Part shown: positions 16,846-26,719 of the stretch, piece after piece
Layout of the letters: the number at the start of each line of letters is the position of its first letter
Numbering within the stretch: the first letter of the stretch is position 1
Assembly: GCF_008905045.1 (NCBI RefSeq)
Contig: NZ_VWMY01000007.1
Coordinates: 88,549-152,548, forward strand
Length of the DNA: 64,000 nucleotides
Reading direction: 5' to 3'
Source of the DNA: Streptomyces albicerus
GTDB taxonomy: Bacteria; Actinomycetota; Actinomycetes; Streptomycetales; Streptomycetaceae
Notes under the pieces: generated by a model
Seen by the model: only the letters and a program-made list of their open reading frames with translations
Told to the model about the DNA's origin: nothing
Database searches by the model: none
Program-made: the position numbers and the translations under genes

Positions 16846-17736
16846 GTGACCAGCGAGATCACCCTATTCGTCAATCCCACCGCGGGACGCGGCCGGGGCG
16901 CCCGCGCGGCGCAGCCGGCCGCTGCTGCTTTGCGGGCGGCCGGCTTCTCCGTACGCACGGTCCTCGGGGAGAACGCCGAGGACGCCCTCACACGCGCGCG
17001 TGCCGCCGTCGAGGGCGGCACCGGCGCCCTGGTGGCCGTCGGCGGGGACGGCATGGCGAACCTCGCGCTGCAGGCCGTCGCCGCCACGCGTACGCCGCTG
17101 GGCCTGGTGGCCGTCGGCACGGGGAACGACTTCGCGCGGGCCCTGGGGCTGCCCGTGCGCGACCCGGCGGCCGCGGGACGGGTGGTCGCCGAGGCGCTCA
17201 AGGGGGACCGGCTGCGCGACATCGACCTGGGGCGCGTCGACGGCACCTGGTTCGGCACGGTCCTCGCCTCCGGCTTCGACTCGCGGGTCAACGACCGCGG
17301 CAACCGGATGCGTTGGCCCAGCGGCCGCTTCAAGTACGACCTCGCGATGCTCGCCGAACTCGCCGCCTTCAGGCCCTTCCCGTACCGGATCACCCTGGAC
17401 GACGGCGAGGTCCGGGAGATCGAGGCGACGCTCGTGGCCGTCGGCAACGGGTCCTCGTACGGCGGCGGCATGAAGATCTGCGCGGACGCGGATCTCACGG
17501 ACGGGCTATTCGACGTCACCGTGGTCGGCGACTGCAGCCGCAGGTCGCTGCTCAGGGTGTTCCCGAAGGTCTACAAGGGCACCCATCTCGGCCATCCCAA
17601 GATCACCGTGCACCGGGTCTCGAAGATCGGACTGGCCGCGGAGGGGATCACCGGGTACGCGGACGGGGAGCCGCTCGGACCGCTGCCGCTGACCGCGGAA
17701 TGCATACCGGGCGCGGTGCGGGTCGCGGGGCCCTGA
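16846..17736 (+). CDS. Diacylglycerol/sphingosine-kinase-family lipid kinase
   Basis: DagK/YegS-type soluble kinase of 296 residues that phosphorylates a lipid such as diacylglycerol. The nucleotide-binding loop reads LFVNPTAGRGRGARAA, followed by the signature VAVGGDGMANLALQAV (GGDGT-type, with Met for Thr) and PLGLVAVGTGNDFARAL. The C-terminal lobe holds VGNGSSYGGGMKICADADLTDGLFDVTVV. GTG at 16846 begins right at the conserved domain. It follows tatC in the same direction and precedes the helicase gene. Confidence 0.9.
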   Translation: MTSEITLFVNPTAGRGRGARAAQPAAAALRAAGFSVRTVLGENAEDALTRARAAVEGGTGALVAVGGDGMANLALQAVAATRTPLGLVAVGTGNDFARALGLPVRDPAAAGRVVAEALKGDRLRDIDLGRVDGTWFGTVLASGFDSRVNDRGNRMRWPSGRFKYDLAMLAELAAFRPFPYRITLDDGEVREIEATLVAVGNGSSYGGGMKICADADLTDGLFDVTVVGDCSRRSLLRVFPKVYKGTHLGHPKITVHRVSKIGLAAEGITGYADGEPLGPLPLTAECIPGAVRVAGP

Positions 17737-17854
17737 GCTGGTCTGTCTGATCCCCGTTCGCGCGTCACTGAGCTGGGCGGACTCCGGATTCACAGGGTCC
17801 GATCGGATAATGATCGTCCTGTTGTCAGTGGTGGCCGGTAGTCTCGAAAGCACG

Positions 17855-20671
17855 ATGACAGAGGATCTCTCACCGGCCGAGCGGTACGCGGCAGCACGTA
17901 AGCGGGCTGTCGAGCAGGCCACCGCGCTCGCGGGTTTTCGCGAGATGTACGACTTCGGCCTCGACCCCTTCCAGATCGAGGCCTGCCAGGCGCTCGAGGC
18001 GGGCAAGGGGGTGCTGGTGGCCGCGCCCACCGGCTCGGGCAAGACGATCGTCGGCGAGTTCGCCGTCCACCTCGCCCTCCAGCAGGGCAAGAAGTGCTTC
18101 TACACGACACCCATCAAGGCGCTGTCGAACCAGAAGTACGCCGACCTGTGCCGCCGTTACGGAGCGGACAAGGTCGGCCTGCTCACCGGCGACAACAGCG
18201 TCAACTCCGAGGCGCCGGTGGTCGTGATGACCACCGAGGTGCTGCGGAACATGCTGTATGCGGGCTCGCAGACCCTCCTCGGCCTCGGCCATGTCGTCAT
18301 GGACGAGGTGCACTACCTCTCGGACCGCTTCCGTGGCGCCGTCTGGGAGGAAGTGATCATCCACCTCCCCGAGTCGGTGACGCTGGTGTCGCTCTCGGCG
18401 ACGGTGTCGAACGCGGAGGAGTTCGGCGACTGGCTGGACACCGTGCGCGGCGACACCGAGGTGATCGTCTCCGAGCACCGGCCCGTGCCGCTGTTCCAGC
18501 ACGTGCTCGCCGGGCGCCGGATGTACGACCTCTTCGAGGAGGGCGAGGGCCACAAGAAGGCCGTCAACCCCGACCTCACGCGCCTGGCACGCATGGAGGC
18601 CAGCCGTCCGTCGTACCAGGACCGCAGACGGGGCCGCGCCATGCGCGAGGCCGACCGCGAGCGCGAGCGGCGGCAGCGGTCCAGGGTGTGGACGCCGGGC
18701 CGGCCCGAGGTCATCGAGCGGCTCGACGCCGAAGGGCTGCTGCCTGCCATCACGTTCATCTTCAGCCGCGCCGCCTGCGAGGCCGCCGTCCAGCAGTGTC
18801 TGTACGCGGGACTGCGGCTGAACGACGAGGAGGCGCGGGAGGAGGTCCGCTCCCTCGTCGAGGAGCGCACCGCTTCCATCCCGGACGAGGACCTCCACGT
18901 CCTCGGCTACTACGAGTGGCTGGAAGGCCTCGAGCGCGGCATCGCGGCCCACCACGCGGGCATGCTGCCGACGTTCAAGGAGGTCGTCGAGGAGCTCTTC
19001 GTACGCGGCCTGGTGAAGGCCGTGTTCGCCACCGAGACCCTCGCGCTCGGCATCAACATGCCCGCCCGCTCGGTGGTGCTGGAGAAGCTCGTCAAGTGGA
19101 ACGGCGAGCAGCACGCGGACATCACCCCCGGCGAGTACACCCAGCTCACCGGCCGGGCCGGCCGCCGTGGCATCGATGTCGAGGGCCACGCCGTGGTGCT
19201 GTGGCAGCGTGCCATGGACCCCGACCACCTCGCAGGACTCGCCGGCACGCGCACATACCCGCTGCGCTCCAGCTTCAAGCCGTCCTACAACATGGCGGTG
19301 AACCTCGTCGAGCAGTTCGGGCGGCACCGCTCGCGTGAGCTGCTCGAGACGTCGTTCGCACAGTTCCAGGCCGACAAGTCGGTCGTCGGGATCTCCCGCC
19401 AGGTGCAGCGCAACGAAGAGGGTCTTGAGGGCTACAAGGCCTCCATGACCTGCCACTTGGGCGACTTCGAGGAGTACGCGCGACTGCGTCGCGAGCTCAA
19501 GGACCGCGAGACCGAGCTGGCCAAGCAGGGCGCGTCGCAGCGGCGGGCCGAGGCGGCCGTCGCGCTGGAGAAGCTCAAGCCGGGCGACATCATCCATGTC
19601 CCGACCGGCAAGTTCGCGGGGCTCGCGCTGGTCCTCGACCCGGGGTTGCCCGCGGGGCGGTCCAACGGCCATCGCGGGTTCGAGCACCACGACGGGCCGC
19701 GCCCGCTCGTGCTCACCGCCGAGCGGCAGGTCAAGCGGCTCGCGTCGATCGACTTCCCGGTGCCCGTCGAGGCCCTGGACCGGATGCGCATCCCGAAGTC
19801 CTTCAATGCGCGCTCGCCGCAGTCGCGCCGCGACCTGGCCTCGGCACTGCGCACCAAGGCCGGGCACATCGTGCCCGAGCGCCACCGCAAGCGGCGCGCG
19901 GAGGCCGCCGACGACCGTGAGATCGCGCGGCTGCGCACGGCGATCCGGGCCCACCCCTGCCACGGGTGCAACGACCGTGAGGACCACGCCCGTTGGGCCG
20001 AGCGCTACCACCGGCTGCGCCGCGACACGGCCCAGCTGGAGAGCCGCATCGAGGGCCGGACGAACACCATCGCCCGCACCTTCGACCGCATCGTCGCGCT
20101 CCTCACCGAGATGGACTATCTGCGCGGCGACGAGGTCACCGAGCACGGCAAGCGACTCGCCCGGCTGTACGGAGAGATGGACCTGCTCGCCAGCGAATGC
20201 CTGCGCGACGGCGTCTGGGAGGGCCTCGGGCCGGCCGAACTGGCCGCGTGCGTCTCGGCGTTGGTGTACGAGTCCAGGGTCGGCGACGACGCGATGGCGC
20301 CGAAGCTGCCGTCCGGCAAGGCGAAGGCTGCGCTCGGTGAGATGGTCCGCATCTGGGGCCGGCTCGACGCCCTGGAGGAGGACTTCCGCATCACCCAGAC
20401 CGAGGGCGTCGGCCAGCGCGAGCCCGACCTGGGCTTCGCCTGGGCGGCGTACGAGTGGGCCTCCGGCAAGGGCCTCGACGAGGTGCTGCGAGAGGCGGAG
20501 ATGCCCGCCGGTGACTTCGTGCGCTGGTGCAAGCAGGTCATCGACGTGCTGGGGCAGATCTCCGCGGCGGCGCCGATCTCCGGGGCGGCGAGCTCGACGG
20601 TGGCGAAGAACGCGCGTAAGGCGGTCGATCAGTTGCTGCGTGGAGTCGTGGCGTACTCGTCGGTGGGGTGA
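17855..20671 (+). CDS. DEVH-box RNA helicase of the Ski2/HelY family
   Basis: ATP-dependent superfamily 2 helicase, 938 residues, related to eukaryotic Ski2/Mtr4 and actinobacterial HelY; a role in RNA turnover is inferred from the family. Motifs: DPFQIEACQALEAGKGVLVAAPTGSGKT (Q-like motif plus Walker A near residue 58), VVMDEVHYLSD near 148, SLSATVSNAEEFGDWL (motif III), and QLTGRAGRRGIDVEG (motif VI near 435). An arch-like KOW region follows (GDIIHVPTGKFAGLALVL), then a C-terminal DSHCT domain. ATG at 17855 is preferred over 17810, which lacks conservation. Confidence 0.93.
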   Translation: MTEDLSPAERYAAARKRAVEQATALAGFREMYDFGLDPFQIEACQALEAGKGVLVAAPTGSGKTIVGEFAVHLALQQGKKCFYTTPIKALSNQKYADLCRRYGADKVGLLTGDNSVNSEAPVVVMTTEVLRNMLYAGSQTLLGLGHVVMDEVHYLSDRFRGAVWEEVIIHLPESVTLVSLSATVSNAEEFGDWLDTVRGDTEVIVSEHRPVPLFQHVLAGRRMYDLFEEGEGHKKAVNPDLTRLARMEASRPSYQDRRRGRAMREADRERERRQRSRVWTPGRPEVIERLDAEGLLPAITFIFSRAACEAAVQQCLYAGLRLNDEEAREEVRSLVEERTASIPDEDLHVLGYYEWLEGLERGIAAHHAGMLPTFKEVVEELFVRGLVKAVFATETLALGINMPARSVVLEKLVKWNGEQHADITPGEYTQLTGRAGRRGIDVEGHAVVLWQRAMDPDHLAGLAGTRTYPLRSSFKPSYNMAVNLVEQFGRHRSRELLETSFAQFQADKSVVGISRQVQRNEEGLEGYKASMTCHLGDFEEYARLRRELKDRETELAKQGASQRRAEAAVALEKLKPGDIIHVPTGKFAGLALVLDPGLPAGRSNGHRGFEHHDGPRPLVLTAERQVKRLASIDFPVPVEALDRMRIPKSFNARSPQSRRDLASALRTKAGHIVPERHRKRRAEAADDREIARLRTAIRAHPCHGCNDREDHARWAERYHRLRRDTAQLESRIEGRTNTIARTFDRIVALLTEMDYLRGDEVTEHGKRLARLYGEMDLLASECLRDGVWEGLGPAELAACVSALVYESRVGDDAMAPKLPSGKAKAALGEMVRIWGRLDALEEDFRITQTEGVGQREPDLGFAWAAYEWASGKGLDEVLREAEMPAGDFVRWCKQVIDVLGQISAAAPISGAASSTVAKNARKAVDQLLRGVVAYSSVG

Positions 20672-20757
20672 GCGGCTGAGCGGGGCCCGACCTCCTCGGG
20701 TGCCGGGCCGGCTTGGCGGTCGGGTCAGTTCGGGTGTCGGGCGCTTGGTGGCCCGGG

Positions 20758-22443
20758 TCAGGCGTCGAGCGAGCTCAGATACGCGCGCCAGCCCCCGTAC
20801 GCCGTGATGTCCCGCGCGCCGTCCAGCGCGCCCGGCTCGCACAGGAATCCGGGTACGTCGCTGCCGTCGGCCAGGACGACCCGGCCCAGGGCCATCGGGC
20901 GGGGCAGCGCGGTGAGCAGGCGGCCGAGCCCCTCGGCGGGCAGCCGCCACACCTCGGCCTCGATCGCGGTTCCGCCCTCGCCCACGTGGACGAGACCCGG
21001 TTTGGGGGGTTCGGTGGACAGGGCGTGCAGCCGGTAGACGGGGGCGGTCTCGGTTGTACGTTCCAACTGGGCGCCCAGCGCGAGCAGTTGGCCGTTGAGC
21101 GGCTGGCCCGACAGATGCGCGCCCACCACGGCGATCCGGGTCGGGGGTACTTCCAGCGCGCGGGCGATCAGGGCGAGGCGTTCGTCGGTGAAGGCCGGGC
21201 CGATCAGCATGACGCCGAAGGGGAGACCTGCCACCTCGCCCGCCGGGACGGCCACGGCGGCCAGGTCGAAGAGGTTCGTGGAGTTGGTGAAGCGGCCGAG
21301 CCGGGCGTTGGAGCCGAGCGGGTCTGCGGCGACCTCGGCGAGTGTGGGGTGGCCGGGGGTTGTCGGGAGGAGCAGGGCGTCCGCGTCGCCGAGTTCCGCC
21401 AGGGCGCGGGTGCGCAGCGCGGCCAGGCGGTCCTGGTCGGCGAAGAGCTGGTGGGCCGGGATGTCTCGGGCGCGGGTGATGATGCCGGCGACGGTGGGGT
21501 CGAGGCCTGCCCCGCCCTCATCGATCAACTTGTCGACAAAGCTCCCGACTGCGGTGTAGCGCTCGGCCACGAAGGCGCCCTCGTAGAGCATCGCGGCGGC
21601 CTCGGTGAAGGGGGCGAGGTCGATCGTGCGCAACTCGGCGCCCGCCGCGTGGAGTTGGGCTGCGGCGGCTTCGTACGCCTGCGCCCAGCCCTCGTCCAGC
21701 TCGCCGAGTTGATCGCGGGGTGGGACGGCGATGCGCCATGGGCCCGGGGTGCGCTGGGGGAGTGGCGGGAGGTCGCTTGCGGGCGGGGAGGCCATGTGGG
21801 CCAGGGCCTGCGCCGCTTCCGGGAGGGTGCGGGCGAAGACCGTCACGCAGTCGACGGAGGCGCAGGCCGGGACCACGCCGTCCGTGGGGACGAGGCCTCG
21901 GGTGGGCTTGAGGCCGACGATGCCGTTGAAGGCCGCCGGGACGCGGCCGCTGCCCGCGGTGTCCGTGCCGAGGGCGAAGTCCACGATGCCGAGGGCTACC
22001 GCGACCGCGCTTCCTGAGCTGGAGCCGCCGCTGATTCTTTGCGGGTCGATGGCGTTGCGGACGGCGCCGTGGGGGGAGCGAGTGCCGACCAGGCCCGTGG
22101 CGAACTGGTCCAGGTTCGTGGTGCCGAGGACGATCGCGCCGGCCTTGCGGAGGCGGGCGATCAGCGGGGCGTCCGCCTCCGGCCGGTATGCGTAGGCCGG
22201 GCAGCCTGCGGTGGTGGGGAGGCCTGCTACATCGATGTTGCCCTTCGCCGCGAACAGCCTGCCGGCGAGGGGGAGTTGTTCGCCTGCGGCCAGGCGGGTG
22301 TCGATGGTTCGGGCTTCCTCTTCCACCTCGGTCCGAGGGCGCAGGTCGATCCAGACCTCGGGGCGGGCCGCGGCCTCGATACGGGCGTAGGCCATGCGGA
22401 CGCGGGTCACTGCGTGGGCCTGCGGCTGGGTCTGGGGCGACAT
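20758..22443 (-). CDS. atzF: Allophanate hydrolase (amidase-signature family)
   Basis: Converts allophanate to ammonia and carbon dioxide, the last step of urea-carboxylase or guanidine-carboxylase pathways. The 561-residue enzyme has the amidase-signature triad: Lys67 in FAAKGNIDVAG, the cis-Ser in RISGGSSSGSAVAVALG (about residue 141) and the nucleophile Ser165 in GTDTAGSGRVPAAFNG. The last 120 or so residues are the AtzF C-terminal domain (LPFGVMLIGPAFTDERL to EITAYGGW-type end). It lies 101 bases after the carboxylase gene, last in the operon. Confidence 0.93.
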   Translation of the reverse strand: MSPQTQPQAHAVTRVRMAYARIEAAARPEVWIDLRPRTEVEEEARTIDTRLAAGEQLPLAGRLFAAKGNIDVAGLPTTAGCPAYAYRPEADAPLIARLRKAGAIVLGTTNLDQFATGLVGTRSPHGAVRNAIDPQRISGGSSSGSAVAVALGIVDFALGTDTAGSGRVPAAFNGIVGLKPTRGLVPTDGVVPACASVDCVTVFARTLPEAAQALAHMASPPASDLPPLPQRTPGPWRIAVPPRDQLGELDEGWAQAYEAAAAQLHAAGAELRTIDLAPFTEAAAMLYEGAFVAERYTAVGSFVDKLIDEGGAGLDPTVAGIITRARDIPAHQLFADQDRLAALRTRALAELGDADALLLPTTPGHPTLAEVAADPLGSNARLGRFTNSTNLFDLAAVAVPAGEVAGLPFGVMLIGPAFTDERLALIARALEVPPTRIAVVGAHLSGQPLNGQLLALGAQLERTTETAPVYRLHALSTEPPKPGLVHVGEGGTAIEAEVWRLPAEGLGRLLTALPRPMALGRVVLADGSDVPGFLCEPGALDGARDITAYGGWRAYLSSLDA

Positions 22444-22544
22444 CTGTGCTCCTTACTCGGGGTTTCGTGGTCGACTGCGGGCCGGTGGCCGTCTGTGCCC
22501 ACCCGTTCCGCCCTGCGGAACGCCTGCCCACAGACGGCGGATGC

Positions 22545-25500
22545 TCAGGGTGGGGGTGGGCCGACCACCACCAGTGCCGTGCCCGCCTCCACCTGGTCGC
22601 CGGGCTTGGCCAGGATTTCGAGGACCACTCCGTCCATCGGGGACGGCACCCGGGACTCCATCTTCATGGCCTCCAGGGCCAGCAAGGGCTGGCCGGTGGC
22701 GACCCGGTCGCCCGGCCTGACGTTCAGCTGCCATACCGACGCGGCGAATTCGGCCTCCACGAGGCGGGCGCCCGGGGGCACCGTCACCTCCACGAGGGGT
22801 GCGGTCGGGGCCGACGCCGCCTCCGCGCGGGTGAACTCGCCCGCCGCCTCCCACGCTTCGCGCTCCGCGGAGAAGGCCGTGCCCTGCCGGGCGCGGAAGG
22901 AGGCGATGGACTCGGCGTTCTCGGCGAGGAAGGCCTCGTACGCGGAGAGCGAGAAGGTGCCCTCCTCGATCTTCGGGACGAAGCGGCCGGCGGTGATGTC
23001 GGAGCGGAGATCCAGCAGTTCGTCCGCGGCCACCGGGTACCACTTGATGCGGTCGAAGAAGCGCAGCAGCCAGGGCGAGCCCGGCTCGAACGCGCCTCGT
23101 TGCTGCCATCCGGACCACACCTGTGTCGTACGGCCCACGAACTGGTAGCCGCCGGGCCCCTCCATGCCGTAGATGCAGAGGTAGGCCCCACCGATGCCGA
23201 CGGAGTTCTCGGCCGTCCAGGTGCGCGCCGGGTTGTACTTCGTCGTGACGAGACGGTGGCGGGGGTCGAGCGGCGTGGCCACCGGCGCCCCCAGGTAGAC
23301 GTCACCGAGCCCCAGGACCAGGTACTCGGCGTCGAAGACCGTCCGGTACACGTCCTCCACCGAGTCGAGCCCGTTGACACGGCGGATGAACTCGATGTTC
23401 CACGGGCACCAGGGCGCGTCGTCCCGCACGCCCGCCATATAGCGGGCGATGGCCTCGCGGGTCGCCGGATCGTCCCAGGAGAGGGGGAGGTGGACGGTGC
23501 GGGACGGGACGACGAGCTGGTCGGCGGGCGGCAAGGACGTGACGATCTCCCTTACCAGGGACAGCAGTTCGGGCTGCGGGAGCTCGTCCGGATCGGTCTG
23601 GATCTGGAGGGAGCGGATCCCCGGGGTGATGTCCGTGATCCCCGGAAGCTCCGCCGCCGACACCGCCTCCATCAACGCGTGCACCCGCATCCGCAGCGCC
23701 AAGTCCAGCTGCATGGGCCCGAATTCGACGAGCAGGTTGTCGTCACCGCTGCGCCGGTACGTCACGTCGGCGTCCCGGGCCAGGACGCCACCGTCGGCGA
23801 TCTCCGCGCGGTCGGCGACCGGGTCGACGGCCGGCGTACGCCGCAGCCGCCCGGCCTCGGGCACGGTCACCGGCACGAAACGCACCGTGTCACCGGGCCG
23901 CAGCTGCCCGAGCTTCCACCGCTGCCCCTTCGCGACCGTCGCCGGGCACACGAACCCGCCGAGCGAGGGCCCGTCCGGGCCGAGCAGCACCGGCATGTCG
24001 CCCGTGTAGTCGACGGCACCGACCGAGTACGGCGTGTCATGGATGTTGGAGGGGTGGAGTCCCGCCTCGCCGCCGTCGGTGCGCGCCCAGCGGGGCGCCG
24101 GCCCGACCAGCCGTACGCCCGTACGCGCGGAGTTGTAGTGCACCTTCCACTCGGCCGCGTAGAAGTCGCGGATGTCCTCCTCGGTGAAGAACTCCGGTGC
24201 GGCGTGCGGTCCTTCGAGCGCGCCGACCCGCCACTCCGCGCCGAACGCCGGCTGCTCGGCCACGGGCACCGCCGCGCCGGAGGACGTCACCGCACCCCCG
24301 TGCAGCACGTCCCCCGTCCGCAGCGTCCGCCCGCCGTGCCCCCCGAACCGGCCCAGCGTGAAGGTCGAGGCGCTCCCCAGGAAGGCCGGCACATCCAGCC
24401 CGCCGTCCGCGAACAGTACGTACGTCCGCAGCCCGTGCTCCGCGGGAGCCCTGACCTCCAGCTCGCCCCCCGCGGGCACCGTCACCGGCTCCCACTGCGC
24501 CACGGCCGCACCGTCGACCGTCACCGGAGCCGGGGCACCCGTGACGCACACCGTCGTCGGATGCGTGAACCTCAACGCCGGTCCCTGCAAGGTGCATTCG
24601 AGCCCGGGAGCGCCCTCGTCGTTGCCCAGGGACCGGTTCCCGAGCCGGAACGACAGGTCGTCCATCGGACCGCACGGCGGCACGCCCACCTGCCAGTAGC
24701 CCGTCCGCCCCGGCCAGTCCTGGACCGTCGTCAGCGTCCCGCCGGACACGACCTCGATGCGCGGCGTCGGATCGCTCACCCCCGCGAGGGTGGCCGTGGA
24801 GTGCGAGGCCGCCCGGAAGGACCGATCGGACAGGGCCGCGCGCACCAGCCCGAGGTTCGTCTCGATGCCGTCGACCCGCGTCCTGGCCAGCGCCTCGTCC
24901 AGCCGCTCCAGCGCGTGCGCCCGGTCGGAGCCGTACGCGATGATCTTCGCCAGCATCGGGTCGTACGACGTGGTGACCTCGGTGCCCGTCTCGACCCAGC
25001 CGTCCACTCGGACGCCCCGCGGGAACTCGACCCGCGTCAACAGACCCGCGCTGGGCCGGTGTTCGCGCGAGGGGTCCTCGGCGTACACCCGTGCCTCGAC
25101 GGCGTGACCGCGCGGCATCCCCGGGTCCCGTACGACATCGGAGTCGCCGCGGGCGAGACGCAGCATCCACGCCACGAGGTCGACCCCGTAGATCTCCTCG
25201 GTGACCGGATGCTCCACCTGGAGCCGGGTGTTGACCTCCAGGAAGTACGCCTCCTCGCGGGCCGCGTCGTAGACGAACTCGACCGTACCGGCGGAGCGGT
25301 AGCCGACACTCGCGCACAAGTCCCGTGCGGAGGCCGCCAGTTGCTCACGGACACCGGGAGACAGACCCGGCGCGGGGGCCTCTTCCAGAACCTTCTGGTT
25401 GCGGCGCTGGAGCGAGCAGTCGCGGTCCCCGAACGTGACGACCTCCCCTTCGCCGTCGCCGAAGACCTGCACCTCCACATGGCGGGCATGCTCCACGAGC

Positions 25501-26102
25501 CGTTCCAGGAAGACCCCGGCGGAGGAGAAGGAGGCCGCGGCGACGCGCTGCACCCGCTCCCAGGCGTCCCGAAGCTCCTCCGCCGAACGGCACGCGGACA
25601 TACCGATGCCGCCTCCGCCGCCCGTCGCCTTGAGCATCACGGGGTAGCCGATGTCCGCGGCGGCCGCCAGGGCTTCGTCGACGGACGCCAGCAGCCCGGT
25701 CCCCGGCGCCAGCGGCACCCCCGCCGCCTCGGCCGCCGCCCGGGCCGTGTGCTTCGCCCCGAACAGCTCCAGCTGCTCCGGCGTCGGACCCACGAACACG
25801 ATCCCCGCGTCCTGGCAGCGCCGCGCGAACGCCGCGTCCTCGGAGAGGAAGCCGTAGCCCGGGTGGATCGCCCCGGCACCGGTGTCCTTCGCCGCCCGCA
25901 GGACGAGATCCGGGTCGAGATACGACTCCTTTGCGGGCGCGGGACCGAGCCGTACGGCCTCGTCGGCGAGTCGCACATGGGGCGCCGAGCGGTCGGGGTC
26001 GGAGTACACCGCGACCGTCCGCAGGCCCAACTCCCGTGCCGTACGGATGATCCGGACCGCGATCTCGCCCCGGTTGGCGACGAGGAGCGTGTCGAAACTC
26101 AT
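22545..26102 (-). CDS. Biotin-dependent urea/guanidine carboxylase
   Basis: ATP-dependent biotin carboxylase of 1185 residues. Residues 1-450 are a biotin-carboxylase ATP-grasp module (LLVANRGEIAVRIIRTA; EEAYFLEVNTRLQVEHPVTE). The middle and C-terminal part is the urea-carboxylase carboxyltransferase (KipI/KipA-like AHS1/AHS2 domains). The C-terminal biotinyl domain has LLALEAMKMESRV with biotinylated Lys. It is classically called urea carboxylase, but the two co-operonic DUF1989 genes point to guanidine as the substrate, giving carboxyguanidine and then allophanate. Its start overlaps the upstream gene stop (ATGA), so translation is coupled. Confidence 0.92.
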   Translation of the reverse strand: MSFDTLLVANRGEIAVRIIRTARELGLRTVAVYSDPDRSAPHVRLADEAVRLGPAPAKESYLDPDLVLRAAKDTGAGAIHPGYGFLSEDAAFARRCQDAGIVFVGPTPEQLELFGAKHTARAAAEAAGVPLAPGTGLLASVDEALAAAADIGYPVMLKATGGGGGIGMSACRSAEELRDAWERVQRVAAASFSSAGVFLERLVEHARHVEVQVFGDGEGEVVTFGDRDCSLQRRNQKVLEEAPAPGLSPGVREQLAASARDLCASVGYRSAGTVEFVYDAAREEAYFLEVNTRLQVEHPVTEEIYGVDLVAWMLRLARGDSDVVRDPGMPRGHAVEARVYAEDPSREHRPSAGLLTRVEFPRGVRVDGWVETGTEVTTSYDPMLAKIIAYGSDRAHALERLDEALARTRVDGIETNLGLVRAALSDRSFRAASHSTATLAGVSDPTPRIEVVSGGTLTTVQDWPGRTGYWQVGVPPCGPMDDLSFRLGNRSLGNDEGAPGLECTLQGPALRFTHPTTVCVTGAPAPVTVDGAAVAQWEPVTVPAGGELEVRAPAEHGLRTYVLFADGGLDVPAFLGSASTFTLGRFGGHGGRTLRTGDVLHGGAVTSSGAAVPVAEQPAFGAEWRVGALEGPHAAPEFFTEEDIRDFYAAEWKVHYNSARTGVRLVGPAPRWARTDGGEAGLHPSNIHDTPYSVGAVDYTGDMPVLLGPDGPSLGGFVCPATVAKGQRWKLGQLRPGDTVRFVPVTVPEAGRLRRTPAVDPVADRAEIADGGVLARDADVTYRRSGDDNLLVEFGPMQLDLALRMRVHALMEAVSAAELPGITDITPGIRSLQIQTDPDELPQPELLSLVREIVTSLPPADQLVVPSRTVHLPLSWDDPATREAIARYMAGVRDDAPWCPWNIEFIRRVNGLDSVEDVYRTVFDAEYLVLGLGDVYLGAPVATPLDPRHRLVTTKYNPARTWTAENSVGIGGAYLCIYGMEGPGGYQFVGRTTQVWSGWQQRGAFEPGSPWLLRFFDRIKWYPVAADELLDLRSDITAGRFVPKIEEGTFSLSAYEAFLAENAESIASFRARQGTAFSAEREAWEAAGEFTRAEAASAPTAPLVEVTVPPGARLVEAEFAASVWQLNVRPGDRVATGQPLLALEAMKMESRVPSPMDGVVLEILAKPGDQVEAGTALVVVGPPPP

Positions 26103-26719
26103 GCGGTGCCCGCCTGACTGATCGTCATCTCCACGGCCGTCGGCTCGAAGCCGTTGCAGGGGTTGTTGATCTGGGGGCAGTTGGAGACGAGGACGAGCAC
26201 GTCGCGCTCCGCGCGCAGCGTCAGCTTCAGGCCGGGGGCCGAGATGCCGTCGACGATGCCCAGCGTGCCGTCCTTCTCGACCGGCACGTTCATGTACCAG
26301 TTGATGTTCGAGACGAGGTCACGCTTCCCGAGGCCGTACTTGGCGCCCTCGGCAAGGAAGTTGTCGACGCACGCGTGCTGCGACCAGGTGTGGTGCCCGT
26401 ACCGCAGGGTGTTCGACTCCTTGGAGCAGGCGCCGCCGACCGTGTCGTGCCGGCCGACCTCGTCGGCGACCACGGTCATCAGCGGGGTGTGCTCGTTGGA
26501 CATCAGCACGCTGCCCGTGGTGAGGAAGAGGTTGCCCTGGGCGTGGATCGTGTCGGGCGCGCTGTAGCGCACGGCCGTGTCCTCGGCGTCGTACACCAGG
26601 AAGTCCACGGCCTGGTTGCCGTGCAGGTCGGTGATGGTGAGCGTCTCGCCGGACCGCACGATCGCGGACCAGGCGGAGCGGGCCGGAACGACGGCCTTGA
26701 TGCGCTCCTCGGTCTTCAT
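26099..26719 (-). CDS. DUF1989 protein, urea-amidolyase-associated protein 2 (probable carboxyguanidine deiminase subunit)
   Basis: Protein of 206 residues of the aminomethyltransferase-like DUF1989 family. Landmarks are LTITDLHGNQAVDFLVYDAEDTAVRYSAPDTIHAQGNLFLTTGSVLMSN and the C-terminal NCPQINNPCNGFEPTAVEM with conserved Cys and Asn. Published work (Schneider et al. 2020, from memory) showed that such pairs beside urea-carboxylase-like enzymes form carboxyguanidine deiminase. ATG at 26719 overlaps the stop of the upstream partner as ATGA, and its own stop overlaps the carboxylase start in the same way. This indicates a tightly coupled set with near-equal expression. Confidence 0.85.
   Translation of the reverse strand: MKTEERIKAVVPARSAWSAIVRSGETLTITDLHGNQAVDFLVYDAEDTAVRYSAPDTIHAQGNLFLTTGSVLMSNEHTPLMTVVADEVGRHDTVGGACSKESNTLRYGHHTWSQHACVDNFLAEGAKYGLGKRDLVSNINWYMNVPVEKDGTLGIVDGISAPGLKLTLRAERDVLVLVSNCPQINNPCNGFEPTAVEMTISQAGTA

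Noticed and set aside
17870..20950. Very long open frame (about 1000 codons) on the minus strand opposite the helicase
   Set aside because: It is a mirror of GC-biased third codon positions. Its translation is low-complexity Arg/Gly/Ala/His-rich with no domain, while the plus strand encodes a full helicase.
22188..26117. 1309-codon open frame on the plus strand opposite the carboxylase gene
   Set aside because: The protein would be Arg/His/Gly-rich with no motif. The minus strand shows all biotin-carboxylase, carboxyltransferase and biotinyl motifs.
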